Part shown: positions 7,295 to 14,255 of the stretch, piece by piece
How the letters are laid out: each line of letters begins with the position of its first letter
Numbering within the stretch: position 1 is the stretch's first letter
Source of the DNA: Clostridium sp. 26_21
GTDB taxonomy: Bacteria > Bacillota > Clostridia > TANB77 > CAG-508
Assembly (NCBI GenBank): GCA_001915995.1
Contig: MNRO01000015.1
Coordinates: 1 to 22,527 of the forward strand
Direction of reading: 5' to 3'
Length of the DNA: 22,527 nt
Position numbers and translations under genes: made by a program
Notes under the pieces: generated by a model
The model's database searches: none
What the model was told of the DNA's origin: nothing
What the model saw: the letters and a program-made list of their open reading frames with translations, nothing else

Positions 7295-7720
7295 ATGGAA
7301 GAAAATAATAATGTAGAAAACGAAGAACTAAAAGAAATTGAAGAAGGAAATAATGGAATAAAAATCGCAAATGATGTAATATCAGTAATTGCTGGAGTAG
7401 CTGTATCAGAAGTACCTGGAGTTGCAAGTATGGCAGGTGGATTTGCAGGAGGAATTTCAGAAGTATTAAGTGGAAAGAAAAATTTAAGCAAAGGAATTAA
7501 AGTAGAAGCAGATGAAAAAGATGTAAAAATTGATGTTAACATTATAGTTGAATATGGCTCAAGAATTCCAGATGTAGCATATGAAATACAAACAAGAGTA
7601 AAAAAATCTGTAGAAAACATGACAGGACTTAAAGTAGCAGAAGTTAATGTACATGTACAAGGAGTAAAAACAGAAAAAGAAATAGAAGAAAAAGAAGAAG
7701 TAGAAGAAGAACAACAATAA
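7295..7720 (+). CDS. Asp23/Gls24 family envelope stress response protein
   Basis: This 141-residue soluble protein belongs to the Asp23/Gls24 (DUF322) family, which in staphylococci and relatives coats the inner face of the membrane and is tied to cell-wall stress. The family core runs from about 22 to 125: IKIANDVISVIAGVAVSEVP, then VEADEKDVKIDVNIIVEYGS, then VAYEIQTRVKKSVENMTGL and VAEVNVHVQGV. The ends are acidic Glu/Asn-rich tails, the C-terminal one nearly all Glu, Lys and Val. The SD AAAGGA lies about 13 nt before the ATG, somewhat far. It is the first gene of the cluster and is separated from its membrane anchor amaP by a terminator-like hairpin, which should make it the more abundant product. 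Confidence 0.92.
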   Translation: MEENNNVENEELKEIEEGNNGIKIANDVISVIAGVAVSEVPGVASMAGGFAGGISEVLSGKKNLSKGIKVEADEKDVKIDVNIIVEYGSRIPDVAYEIQTRVKKSVENMTGLKVAEVNVHVQGVKTEKEIEEKEEVEEEQQ

Positions 7721-7724
7721 AGAA

Positions 7725-7775
7725 AAAATGGCATGAATAAATAAAATATTAATGGTTTTATCATGCCATTTTAAT
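7725..7775 (+). terminator. Intercistronic terminator between asp23 and amaP
   Basis: A perfect 12-bp inverted repeat AAAATGGCATGA (7725-7736) / TCATGCCATTTT (7761-7772) closes a 24-nt loop that can pair further (ATAAAA / TTTTAT). The T tract after the stem is short, suggesting a leaky terminator. Confidence 0.65.
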
Positions 7776-7811
7776 TTGAAAAAGATAAAATTGAAAGGAA
7801 TGTGAATTGAA

Positions 7812-8369
7812 ATGAAATTTTTAGAAAAATTTGCACTAACAGTGTATTCATATATAGTATTATTATTAGCAGTATTAATGTGTTTTGCAGTTTTTAATTG
7901 GGTGGATATTAATGCATTAACAAATGTAATATCTGGAATGTTACAAGGAGTTGTAGCATCAAAAATAATACTTGCAGTAAGTGTTATATTTATATTATTA
8001 TCAATAAAGTGCATATTCTTTGATTCAGACACAGAAGAAAAAATAAAAGAGTCACAAGGAATATTATTAAAGAATGAAAATGGACAACTTTTAATAACTA
8101 AAGAAACTTTGGATAATATGATAAAATCAGTTGTTTATCAATTTGAAAATGTAGAAAGCTGTATACCCAAAATATCAGTAGATGAACAGAATGAAATATC
8201 AGTAACTTTACAAGTTGTAGTAAAAGATAATGTAATTATAAAAGATTTAGCAAATAATTTACAAGCAAAGGTAAAAGAAGAATTAAAAAATACTTCAGAT
8301 TTAGATGTAAAAAATGTAAATATTAAAATAATAAATATGAGCCAAAGAAAAGATAAGATTAAAGAATAA
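7812..8369 (+). CDS. amaP: Alkaline shock response membrane anchor protein AmaP
   Basis: AmaP is the membrane anchor that holds Asp23 at the cytoplasmic membrane. This 185-residue protein has two N-terminal transmembrane helices (about 9-29 and 48-68) joined by a short loop NWVDINALTNVISG, the classical AmaP hairpin, followed by a cytoplasmic domain of about 115 residues that resembles a degenerate Asp23 fold (QNEISVTLQVVVKDN, then LDVKNVNIKIINM). The SD AAAGGA lies 11 nt before the ATG. Position between asp23 and a DUF2273 small membrane protein is the usual order and strongly supports the call. Confidence 0.88.
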   Translation: MKFLEKFALTVYSYIVLLLAVLMCFAVFNWVDINALTNVISGMLQGVVASKIILAVSVIFILLSIKCIFFDSDTEEKIKESQGILLKNENGQLLITKETLDNMIKSVVYQFENVESCIPKISVDEQNEISVTLQVVVKDNVIIKDLANNLQAKVKEELKNTSDLDVKNVNIKIINMSQRKDKIKE

Positions 8370-8396
8370 GCAAAAATAAAAATGGAGGAATGCATT

Positions 8397-8600
8397 ATGG
8401 ATGGACTAAAAAGTTTTTGGAACAAGTATAAAGGTGCAATAATAGGTGTTATTATTGCAATTCTAATACTTTGTACAAGATTATATAATTTAATAATAAC
8501 TTGTGTAGTAATAATATTAGGTGCAATAGTTGGAAATTATATTCAACAAAATAAAGATAGTGTAAAAGATAAATTAAAAAACTTTATAGATAGACTTTAA
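8397..8600 (+). CDS. DUF2273 small membrane protein
   Basis: A 67-residue protein of the DUF2273 family, found beside asp23/amaP genes across Firmicutes. After a short amphipathic start (MDGLKSFWNKYKG) there are two closely spaced hydrophobic segments, about 13-29 and 31-49, ending GAIVGNYI, and then a charged cytoplasmic tail (KDSVKDKLKNFIDRL). The start is the ATG at 8397, placed behind GGAGGA; the ATG at 8382 overlaps this SD and is unlikely. The exact role is unknown; by context it belongs to the Asp23-AmaP envelope complex. Confidence 0.85.
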   Translation: MDGLKSFWNKYKGAIIGVIIAILILCTRLYNLIITCVVIILGAIVGNYIQQNKDSVKDKLKNFIDRL

Positions 8601-8613
8601 AAAAATTAAGAAG

Positions 8614-8648
8614 GGAGAATACTAGAAGAAAAATCTAGTATAGAAGAA
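8614..8648 (+). promoter_or_regulatory. Split ribosome binding site of nusB with bridging hairpin
   Basis: GGAG (8614-8617) lies 31 nt before the nusB ATG, too far for direct use. A perfect 8-bp hairpin, ATACTAGA (8619-8626) / TCTAGTAT (8634-8641) with a 7-nt A-rich loop, fills 23 of those bases. Looped out, it leaves an optimal spacing of 8 nt. Confidence 0.6.
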
Positions 8649-9062
8649 ATGAAGAGATCAGCAATTAGAGAAGCGGCATTTAAATTAATATATAGTTTAG
8701 AAATGCAAGAAATAGAAAATTTAGATGAACAAATGGAATTATATTTTGAATGTGAAAATATAACAGAAAATGAAGCAAAAGAATATATAATAGATGCAGT
8801 AAAAGGAATAAAAGAACATTTAGAAGAAATCAATATTTTAATAGAAAAAAATCTAAAAGCTGATTGGACATTAAAGAGAATATCAAAAGTAGATTTTAGT
8901 ATATTAAAACTTGCAATATATGAAATAAAATATAAAAACTTGCCATATAAAGTTGCAATAAATGAAGCATTAGAAATAGCAAAAAAATATGGTGAAGAAT
9001 CATCAAAAAATTTTATAAATGGGATACTTGCAAGTATTGTTAAAGAACAAATTGCCGAATAA
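8649..9062 (+). CDS. nusB: Transcription antitermination factor NusB
   Basis: NusB binds boxA RNA with NusE (ribosomal protein S10) and promotes antitermination of rRNA operons. This 137-residue all-helical protein has the family's N-terminal signature KRSAIREAAFKLIYSLEM and the C-terminal core WTLKRISKVDFSILKLAIYE, LPYKVAINEALEIAKKYG and SSKNFINGILASI, with usual length. The N-terminal match fixes the start at the ATG at 8649, although the only good SD is 31 nt upstream across a hairpin. The order asp23 cluster - nusB - xseA is conserved in Firmicutes; folD, often between, is absent here. Confidence 0.94.
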   Translation: MKRSAIREAAFKLIYSLEMQEIENLDEQMELYFECENITENEAKEYIIDAVKGIKEHLEEINILIEKNLKADWTLKRISKVDFSILKLAIYEIKYKNLPYKVAINEALEIAKKYGEESSKNFINGILASIVKEQIAE

Positions 9063-9079
9063 AGGTAAGGAGATAACAA

Positions 9080-10267
9080 ATGAAATATAATGCAGTAACA
9101 GTAACACAATTGAATAAGTATTTAAAAGATAGATTTGATGAAGATGAAAATTTGAATGCAATACTTGTAAAAGGTGAAATATCAAATTTTAAAAATCATT
9201 ATACAGGTCATTTATATTTTACATTAAAAGATGAAAATTCATTAATAAAATGTATAATGTTTAAAAGTTATGCAGAAAAATTAGCATTTAAGCCTAAAGA
9301 TGGTATGAAAGTTATGATATTTGGAACAGTATCTGTATTTGAAAGAGATGGTGTATATCAAATATATGCTAAATCAATGATGGAAGATGGAATTGGAGAT
9401 TTGCATGAAAAATTTGAACAATTAAAAGCAAAACTTGAAAAAGAAGGGCTTTTTGATGAAAAACATAAAAAAACAATACCATTATATCCGAAAATAATAG
9501 GAGTCTTAACATCACAAACAGGAGCTGTTATAAGAGATATAATAAATGTATCAACAAGAAGAAATCCTAATGTTTATATAAGATTATTACCAGTTCCAGT
9601 ACAAGGGCCAGGTGCAGCAGAACAAATAGCAGAAAAAATAAAATTAATGAATGAGAAAAATTTAGCCGATGTATTAATAATTGGAAGAGGTGGAGGTTCA
9701 TTAGAAGATTTATGGCCATTTAATGAAGAAATTGTAGCAAGAGCAATTTATGATTCAAAAATTCCAATAATATCAGCAGTTGGACATGAAACAGATTTTA
9801 CAATAGCAGACTTTGTTGCAGATTTAAGGGCCCCAACGCCATCTGCAGCTGCAGAACTAGCTGTACCAGATATATATGAATTAAAACGAAAAATCCAAAG
9901 TTATCAAGACAGATATAGAATATCTTTAAAAAAGAAACTTGAAATAATAGAATTAAGATTAAAAAATGTAATGAAATCAAAAATATTTACAGATCCAATG
10001 AGAAGAATAATAGACAATTCAGTTATATTAGATGATTATATAAAAAGAATGGAGAATGCAATAAAGAAAGCAAATACTGAAAGAAAAAGTAGATATATAG
10101 AAATAATTACAAAATTAGATACATTAAGTCCATTAAAGACTTTATTAAGGGGATATACTTTAACAGAAATGAATGGAAATATTATAAGAAAATCAGAACA
10201 GTTACAAAAAGGAGATATAATTTCAATAAAATTTTGTGATGGAAAAAAAGATGCCGAAATATTGTAA
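9080..10267 (+). CDS. xseA: Exodeoxyribonuclease VII large subunit
   Basis: XseA is the catalytic subunit of exonuclease VII, which degrades single-stranded DNA. Residues about 5-100 form the OB-fold DNA-binding domain (VTVTQLNKYLKDRFDED, VKGEISNF, GHLYFTLKDE). The nuclease domain follows: GVLTSQTGAVIRDIINV, LLPVPVQGPGA, the signature GRGGGSLEDLWPFNEE (from residue 202) and VGHETDFTIAD with His236, then RAPTPSAAAELAVP. The helical region after about 280 is short, making the protein 395 residues rather than the more usual 400-450. The SD AAGGAG precedes the ATG. xseB, encoding the small subunit and normally next, is not downstream here. Confidence 0.95.
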   Translation: MKYNAVTVTQLNKYLKDRFDEDENLNAILVKGEISNFKNHYTGHLYFTLKDENSLIKCIMFKSYAEKLAFKPKDGMKVMIFGTVSVFERDGVYQIYAKSMMEDGIGDLHEKFEQLKAKLEKEGLFDEKHKKTIPLYPKIIGVLTSQTGAVIRDIINVSTRRNPNVYIRLLPVPVQGPGAAEQIAEKIKLMNEKNLADVLIIGRGGGSLEDLWPFNEEIVARAIYDSKIPIISAVGHETDFTIADFVADLRAPTPSAAAELAVPDIYELKRKIQSYQDRYRISLKKKLEIIELRLKNVMKSKIFTDPMRRIIDNSVILDDYIKRMENAIKKANTERKSRYIEIITKLDTLSPLKTLLRGYTLTEMNGNIIRKSEQLQKGDIISIKFCDGKKDAEIL

Positions 10268-10305
10268 TGTTTTAATATATACTAAAATATGAAAGGAAGA
10301 AAAAA

Positions 10306-10791
10306 ATGGATACAAGAGAAAAGCAAAATTTATTAACAATGATAATAATTGTTGCAACATTAGCAATAGTTCTTATTATTGGGTTAATAATTTATCCATC
10401 TATAAAAGAAAATAATCAAGCTACATTTATAGAAAGTCAAACAACAAAAGATACAACTCAAAATATTACATCATCTTCAAAGACAACAGAGACAACAGAT
10501 ACAACACAACAGACAAATACACAACCTACAGTTACTAGTGAAACAAAAGTAACAGAAGAAACAAACAATTCAATAGGAAAAGAAGAAATGAATAAAACAG
10601 ATGATATCCAAACAAAAGAAGAAAAAGCAATTGAACTTGCCAGAAAAGAATGGGGAAAAGATGATACATCTGTTACATATAATGTAGAACAAAAAGAAGA
10701 AAACATTTATTATATTGCAGTAAGAGAAAATGATCAAGTAAAAAAGTGGTATGAAGTTGATACTGAAAAATGGACAATAGCAGAATATTAA
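10306..10791 (+). CDS. Single-pass membrane protein with Thr/Ser/Gln-rich stalk, unknown function
   Basis: Not recognised as a named family. The 161-residue protein has a short cytoplasmic start (MDTREKQN), one transmembrane helix (about 9-31), a low-complexity linker of Thr, Ser, Gln and Glu (about 40-95), and a compact C-terminal domain from about 103 (EKAIELARKEWGKDD ... IAVRENDQVKKWYEVDTEKW). The last part resembles PepSY-like or other small alpha/beta modules in the pattern of a helix followed by YYxVxV strands, but the match is only suggestive. It should lie outside the cell. A strong SD (AAAGGAAG) is present. It occupies the place where xseB would be expected. Confidence 0.65.
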   Translation: MDTREKQNLLTMIIIVATLAIVLIIGLIIYPSIKENNQATFIESQTTKDTTQNITSSSKTTETTDTTQQTNTQPTVTSETKVTEETNNSIGKEEMNKTDDIQTKEEKAIELARKEWGKDDTSVTYNVEQKEENIYYIAVRENDQVKKWYEVDTEKWTIAEY

Positions 10792-10818
10792 TGCTTTTTA
10801 GTTGGAGGAAAAATAAAA

Positions 10819-11154
10819 ATGAATGTATATGACTTAGCAAATGAATTATCTGAAGAAATAAAAAAATCAGAAGAATATGTTACATATAAAATTGCAAAAG
10901 AAGCAATTAATTTGAATTATGATTTAAAAAGTAAAATAGACGAGTTTGAAAAGGCAAGATATGACGCACAAATAATAGCAATACAAACAGGAAATGATGA
11001 TGAAACAAAAATGAAACATGTTCAAGAATTATATGGTGAACTTATTCAAAATGAAGAAGCTAGTAAATATTTTGATGCAGAAATTAAATTTAATTTATTA
11101 ATAGCTAATGTCAATAAAATTATAGGAGAAGCATTTCAGGAAATGCTCAAATAA
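10819..11154 (+). CDS. YlbF/YmcA family (DUF964) protein
   Basis: This 111-residue all-helical protein matches the Com_YlbF family (YlbF, YmcA, YheA): MNVYDLANELSEEIKKSEEY at the N-terminus, followed by a long helix with the heptad pattern around LKSKIDEFEKARYDAQ, then KMKHVQELYGELIQNEEASK and the C-terminal NLLIANVNKIIGEAF. In Bacillus YlbF and YmcA form, with YaaT, a complex that affects RNase Y-dependent mRNA processing and competence; which paralogue this is cannot be told. The SD GGAGGA lies 10 nt before the ATG. It follows the preceding gene by 27 bp, so the two are probably co-transcribed. Confidence 0.85.
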   Translation: MNVYDLANELSEEIKKSEEYVTYKIAKEAINLNYDLKSKIDEFEKARYDAQIIAIQTGNDDETKMKHVQELYGELIQNEEASKYFDAEIKFNLLIANVNKIIGEAFQEMLK

Positions 11155-11220
11155 GAATTGAATTTATAATGTAATTAGGGAAAATAAAATTATAAAATTT
11201 AAAAGAAAGGATATAGTTTT

Positions 11221-11904
11221 ATGGAACTAATTATAATAATAGCAGTAATTGCAATAATAATAATTATAATATTAATGCCAATTAATATTAAAAAAATGAA
11301 TAAAATAGCAACAGATAAAGAACTAAATGAAATATCAGAAAAATATCCAGATAATACTGAAATATGTAAAGAAATATTATTAAAATTAGAAAATAAAAGA
11401 ACTAAGATAGAAGAAAATAAAGATTCTGAATCAACATTATATTTTGCATTACAAGACAAAATTTATATAGGAAATACACATGGAAGCTTTACGAGAATTC
11501 AAACAATTGCACATGAATGTTTACATTCTATTCAAGATAGAAAATTATTAATTTTTAATTTTATATTTTCAAATATATATTTATTATATTTTGCAATAAT
11601 ATGTATATTAGTAATTTTAAAGAAATTGCAAAATGAATTAGTGTTTTCAAATATATTATTAATAATAAGTATGTTATATTATGCTATTAGAATATTTTTA
11701 GAAAATGATGCAATGATAAAAGCAGAATATTTAGCCAAAGAATATTTACAAGAAAAACAAATATCTAATAATGAAGAAATTAGAAATATAACAAATGGTT
11801 TTAAAGAAATAAATAAAAGTGGAATTATAGCTATAAACACTAGTTTATTTATAAAAATTATGTTAAAAGTTGCAGTTTTTAATTTATTAGCATTGATTTT
11901 CTAG
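11221..11904 (+). CDS. Putative membrane zinc metallopeptidase (YugP-like, HExxH)
   Basis: A 227-residue membrane protein with an N-terminal helix made almost only of Ile (about 3-19), a soluble stretch, the zinc motif AHECLHSIQD (His98, Glu99, His102), two further helices (about 113-135 and 141-160), then ENDAMIKAEYLAKEYL and a last C-terminal helix. The HExxH.xQ motif followed by E.DA...A is the pattern of the YugP-type neutral zinc peptidase family (Zn_peptidase_2), where the second Glu is the third zinc ligand. The sequence is otherwise divergent and low in complexity, so activity is uncertain. The substrate is unknown. The SD GAAAGGA lies about 11 nt before the ATG. Confidence 0.7.
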   Translation: MELIIIIAVIAIIIIIILMPINIKKMNKIATDKELNEISEKYPDNTEICKEILLKLENKRTKIEENKDSESTLYFALQDKIYIGNTHGSFTRIQTIAHECLHSIQDRKLLIFNFIFSNIYLLYFAIICILVILKKLQNELVFSNILLIISMLYYAIRIFLENDAMIKAEYLAKEYLQEKQISNNEEIRNITNGFKEINKSGIIAINTSLFIKIMLKVAVFNLLALIF

Positions 11905-11921
11905 GAAATATATGTTAAAAT
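11893..11921 (+). promoter_or_regulatory. Probable promoter of secG
   Basis: TTGATT (11893-11898), 17-bp spacer, TAAAAT (11916-11921). It overlaps the 3' end of the metallopeptidase gene and lies 49 bp before secG, giving secG its own start. Confidence 0.5.
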
Positions 11922-11970
11922 GTTCTAGTATTATAAATATGAATAATTAAACCGTTAGGAGGAATACTAA

Positions 11971-12219
11971 ATGCAAGTAGTAAAAATAATATTAGTTGTA
12001 GTAGATTTAATAATTTGTTTAGCATTAACAATATTAGCCATGATACAATCAAAAGATGATGCAGGATTATCATCAACAATAACAGGTTCATCTACAAATA
12101 ACTTTTTTGAGAAAAATAAAGGCAGAACAAAAGAAGGAATGCAAAAAAAATGGACTATTATATTAGGAATAGTATTTGTAATAGTTACAATAGCACTTTC
12201 TATAATTTACATAGCATAA
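11971..12219 (+). CDS. secG: Preprotein translocase subunit SecG
   Basis: SecG is the small subunit of the SecYEG protein-export channel. This 82-residue protein has the standard form: a first transmembrane helix (about 3-24), a cytoplasmic loop with QSKDDAGLSSTITGSS and NNFFEKNKGRTKEG, and a second helix (about 61-81). The signature Q..(K/R)..GL....G.(S/T) of SecG is present. A strong SD (AGGAGGA) precedes the ATG. secG followed by rnr is a conserved pair in Firmicutes; here an intrinsic terminator lies between them. Confidence 0.93.
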   Translation: MQVVKIILVVVDLIICLALTILAMIQSKDDAGLSSTITGSSTNNFFEKNKGRTKEGMQKKWTIILGIVFVIVTIALSIIYIA

Positions 12220-12226
12220 ATTAACA

Positions 12227-12258
12227 AAAGCGGTTCACTAGAACTGCTTTCTTTTATA
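12227..12258 (+). terminator. Terminator between secG and rnr
   Basis: The stem AAAGCGGTTC (12227-12236) / GAACTGCTTT (12241-12250) has one G-T pair, a 4-nt loop ACTA and is followed by CTTTTATA. Confidence 0.75.
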
Positions 12259-12284
12259 TATTAAATCATAATTTAGGAGGAAAA

Positions 12285-14234
12285 ATGAACAAAGAAGAAA
12301 TAATTGGAACATATAGGAAAAATCAAAAAGGATTTGGATTTGTAAAAATAGAAGATCAAGAAGATGAAATATATATATCAAGAGAAAATTCAAAAAATGC
12401 TTTAAATGGAGATACTGTATCAATTAAAATAATAGCAGAAAAAGAAGGAGATAAAAAGCAAGAAGGCAAAATAGTAAAAATAGTAAGACATGAAAAAGAT
12501 ACAGTAGTTGGAACTTTTCAAAAAAGTAGAAATTTTGCATTCGTTGTTCCAGACGACAAGAATTTTGGAACAGATATATTTATATCAAAAGCTAATTGGG
12601 GAAAAGCAAGAGATAAGAAAAAAGTATTAGTACAAATTTTAAAATATCCAGAAAAAGGAAAAAATGCAGAAGGAAAAGTTATTGAAGTATTAGGTGGAAT
12701 TAATGAAGCAGGTGTTGACATGTTATCATTAATAAAACAATATGAACTTCCATATAAATTTCCAGATGAGGTCGTTGCAGAAGCAAAAGCCTATGGAGAT
12801 AAAATTGATCCATCAGATTTGCCAAGAAGAAGAGATTTGCGTAATGACATAATATTTACAATTGATGGTGAAGATGCCAAAGATTTAGATGATGCAATAC
12901 ATGTAGAAAAATTGGAAAATGGTAATTATAAATTAGATGTTCATATTGCAGATGTAAGTCATTATGTAAGAGAAAAAACAGAACTTGATAAAGAAGCATA
13001 TTTAAGAGGAACAAGTATTTATATGTTAGGGAGAGTAATACCAATGCTTCCAAGAGAATTATCAAATGGAATATGTAGTTTAAATGCAGGTGAAGATAGA
13101 TATACATTATCATGTTCAATGGAAATAACACCAAAAGCTAAAATAGTATCATCAGATATATATAAAGGTGTAATACGTGTAACAGAAAGAATGTGTTATA
13201 CAGATGTACAAAAAATATTAGATAGATCTGATGAAACAGTCTTAAAAAGATATGAAAAATATATTTCATATTTTGATTTAATGGCAGAATTAGCAAATAT
13301 ATTAAAAGCAAAAAGAAAAGAAAATGGATATTTGAATCTTGAAATTCCAGAAAGTAAAATAATACTTGATGAAAATGGTGTTGCAATAGATGTAAAAAAA
13401 TATGAAACATATTTTGCAAATGAAATAATTGAACAATTTATGCTAATTGCAAATGAAACAGTTGCTGAAAAATTTTATTGGTTACAAGCACCATTTATAT
13501 ATAGAAACCATGAAGCACCAGATGTTGATAAAGTAAAAGAATTAAATAAATCATTATATAATTTTGGATATAAAATAAAAATTTCAAAAGAAGAAATTAT
13601 TTATCCAAATGAATTTGCAAAAATTCTTGAAGATGTAAAAGGTAAAGACGAAGAAAAAGTAGTATCAAATATAATATTAAGAACTTTGAGAGTTGCAAAA
13701 TATGAAGCAGAAAATAAAGGTCATTTTGGAATAGCAAGTAAATATTATTGTCATTTTACATCACCAATAAGAAGATATCCAGATTTATTTATACACAGAA
13801 TAATATCAAAATATCTAGATAATGATTATTTAGTAAATGATTTTTGGATTAAAAAATATGAAAAAAGAGCAGAAAAGAGAGCTGAAAATTGTTCTGAAAG
13901 AGAAAGAGTTGCAACAAAGGTAGAAAGAGAAGCAGAAGATATTAAGAAAGCAGAATTCATGGAAAGTAAAATTGGTGAAGAATATGAAGGAATTGTATCA
14001 TCAGTTACTAATTTTGGAATATTTGTTGAACTTGACAATACTGTTGAAGGTTTAATTCGTTACGAAAAATTAGGTGATGAATATTTTATTTATAATGAAG
14101 AAAAGAGACAAGCTATTGGTGAACATACTGGAAAGGTTTATCAAATTGGAGATAAGGTTAAAATTAGAGTTGCTAATGCTAGTAAATTAATGAGACAAAT
14201 TGATTTTGAGATATGTGAAGAAAAGGCGGAATAA
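12285..14234 (+). CDS. rnr: Ribonuclease R
   Basis: RNase R is a processive 3'-5' exoribonuclease that degrades structured RNA. In order: an N-terminal cold-shock-type OB domain (about 1-62, GTYRKNQKGFGFVKIEDQED), a second OB domain (TVVGTFQKSRNFAFVVPDD), the RNB catalytic domain from about 170, and a C-terminal S1 domain (EYEGIVSSVTNFGIFVELDN onward). The metal ligands are seen in IDGEDAKDLDDAIHVEK (Asp194, Asp200, Asp202, Asp203), and the RNB signature HFTSPIRRYPDLFIHR is present. At 649 residues it lacks the N-terminal winged-helix region and the Lys-rich tail of longer homologues. A strong SD (AGGAGGA) precedes the ATG. smpB, often next, is absent. Confidence 0.95.
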   Translation: MNKEEIIGTYRKNQKGFGFVKIEDQEDEIYISRENSKNALNGDTVSIKIIAEKEGDKKQEGKIVKIVRHEKDTVVGTFQKSRNFAFVVPDDKNFGTDIFISKANWGKARDKKKVLVQILKYPEKGKNAEGKVIEVLGGINEAGVDMLSLIKQYELPYKFPDEVVAEAKAYGDKIDPSDLPRRRDLRNDIIFTIDGEDAKDLDDAIHVEKLENGNYKLDVHIADVSHYVREKTELDKEAYLRGTSIYMLGRVIPMLPRELSNGICSLNAGEDRYTLSCSMEITPKAKIVSSDIYKGVIRVTERMCYTDVQKILDRSDETVLKRYEKYISYFDLMAELANILKAKRKENGYLNLEIPESKIILDENGVAIDVKKYETYFANEIIEQFMLIANETVAEKFYWLQAPFIYRNHEAPDVDKVKELNKSLYNFGYKIKISKEEIIYPNEFAKILEDVKGKDEEKVVSNIILRTLRVAKYEAENKGHFGIASKYYCHFTSPIRRYPDLFIHRIISKYLDNDYLVNDFWIKKYEKRAEKRAENCSERERVATKVEREAEDIKKAEFMESKIGEEYEGIVSSVTNFGIFVELDNTVEGLIRYEKLGDEYFIYNEEKRQAIGEHTGKVYQIGDKVKIRVANASKLMRQIDFEICEEKAE

Positions 14235-14252
14235 AAATATTCCGTCTTTAAT
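14223..14252. terminator. Bidirectional terminator between rnr and the P-type ATPase
   Basis: The stem AAGGCGGAATA (14223-14233) / TATTCCGTCTT (14238-14248) has one G-T pair and a 4-nt loop. It contains the rnr stop codon and has A/T tracts on both sides, so it can serve both convergent genes. Confidence 0.7.
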
Positions 14253-14255
14253 TTT

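Noticed and set aside
7559..8032. Long leftward open frame across asp23 and amaP
   Set aside because: It is a shadow of two well-supported rightward genes, contains poly-Phe stretches and crosses a terminator.
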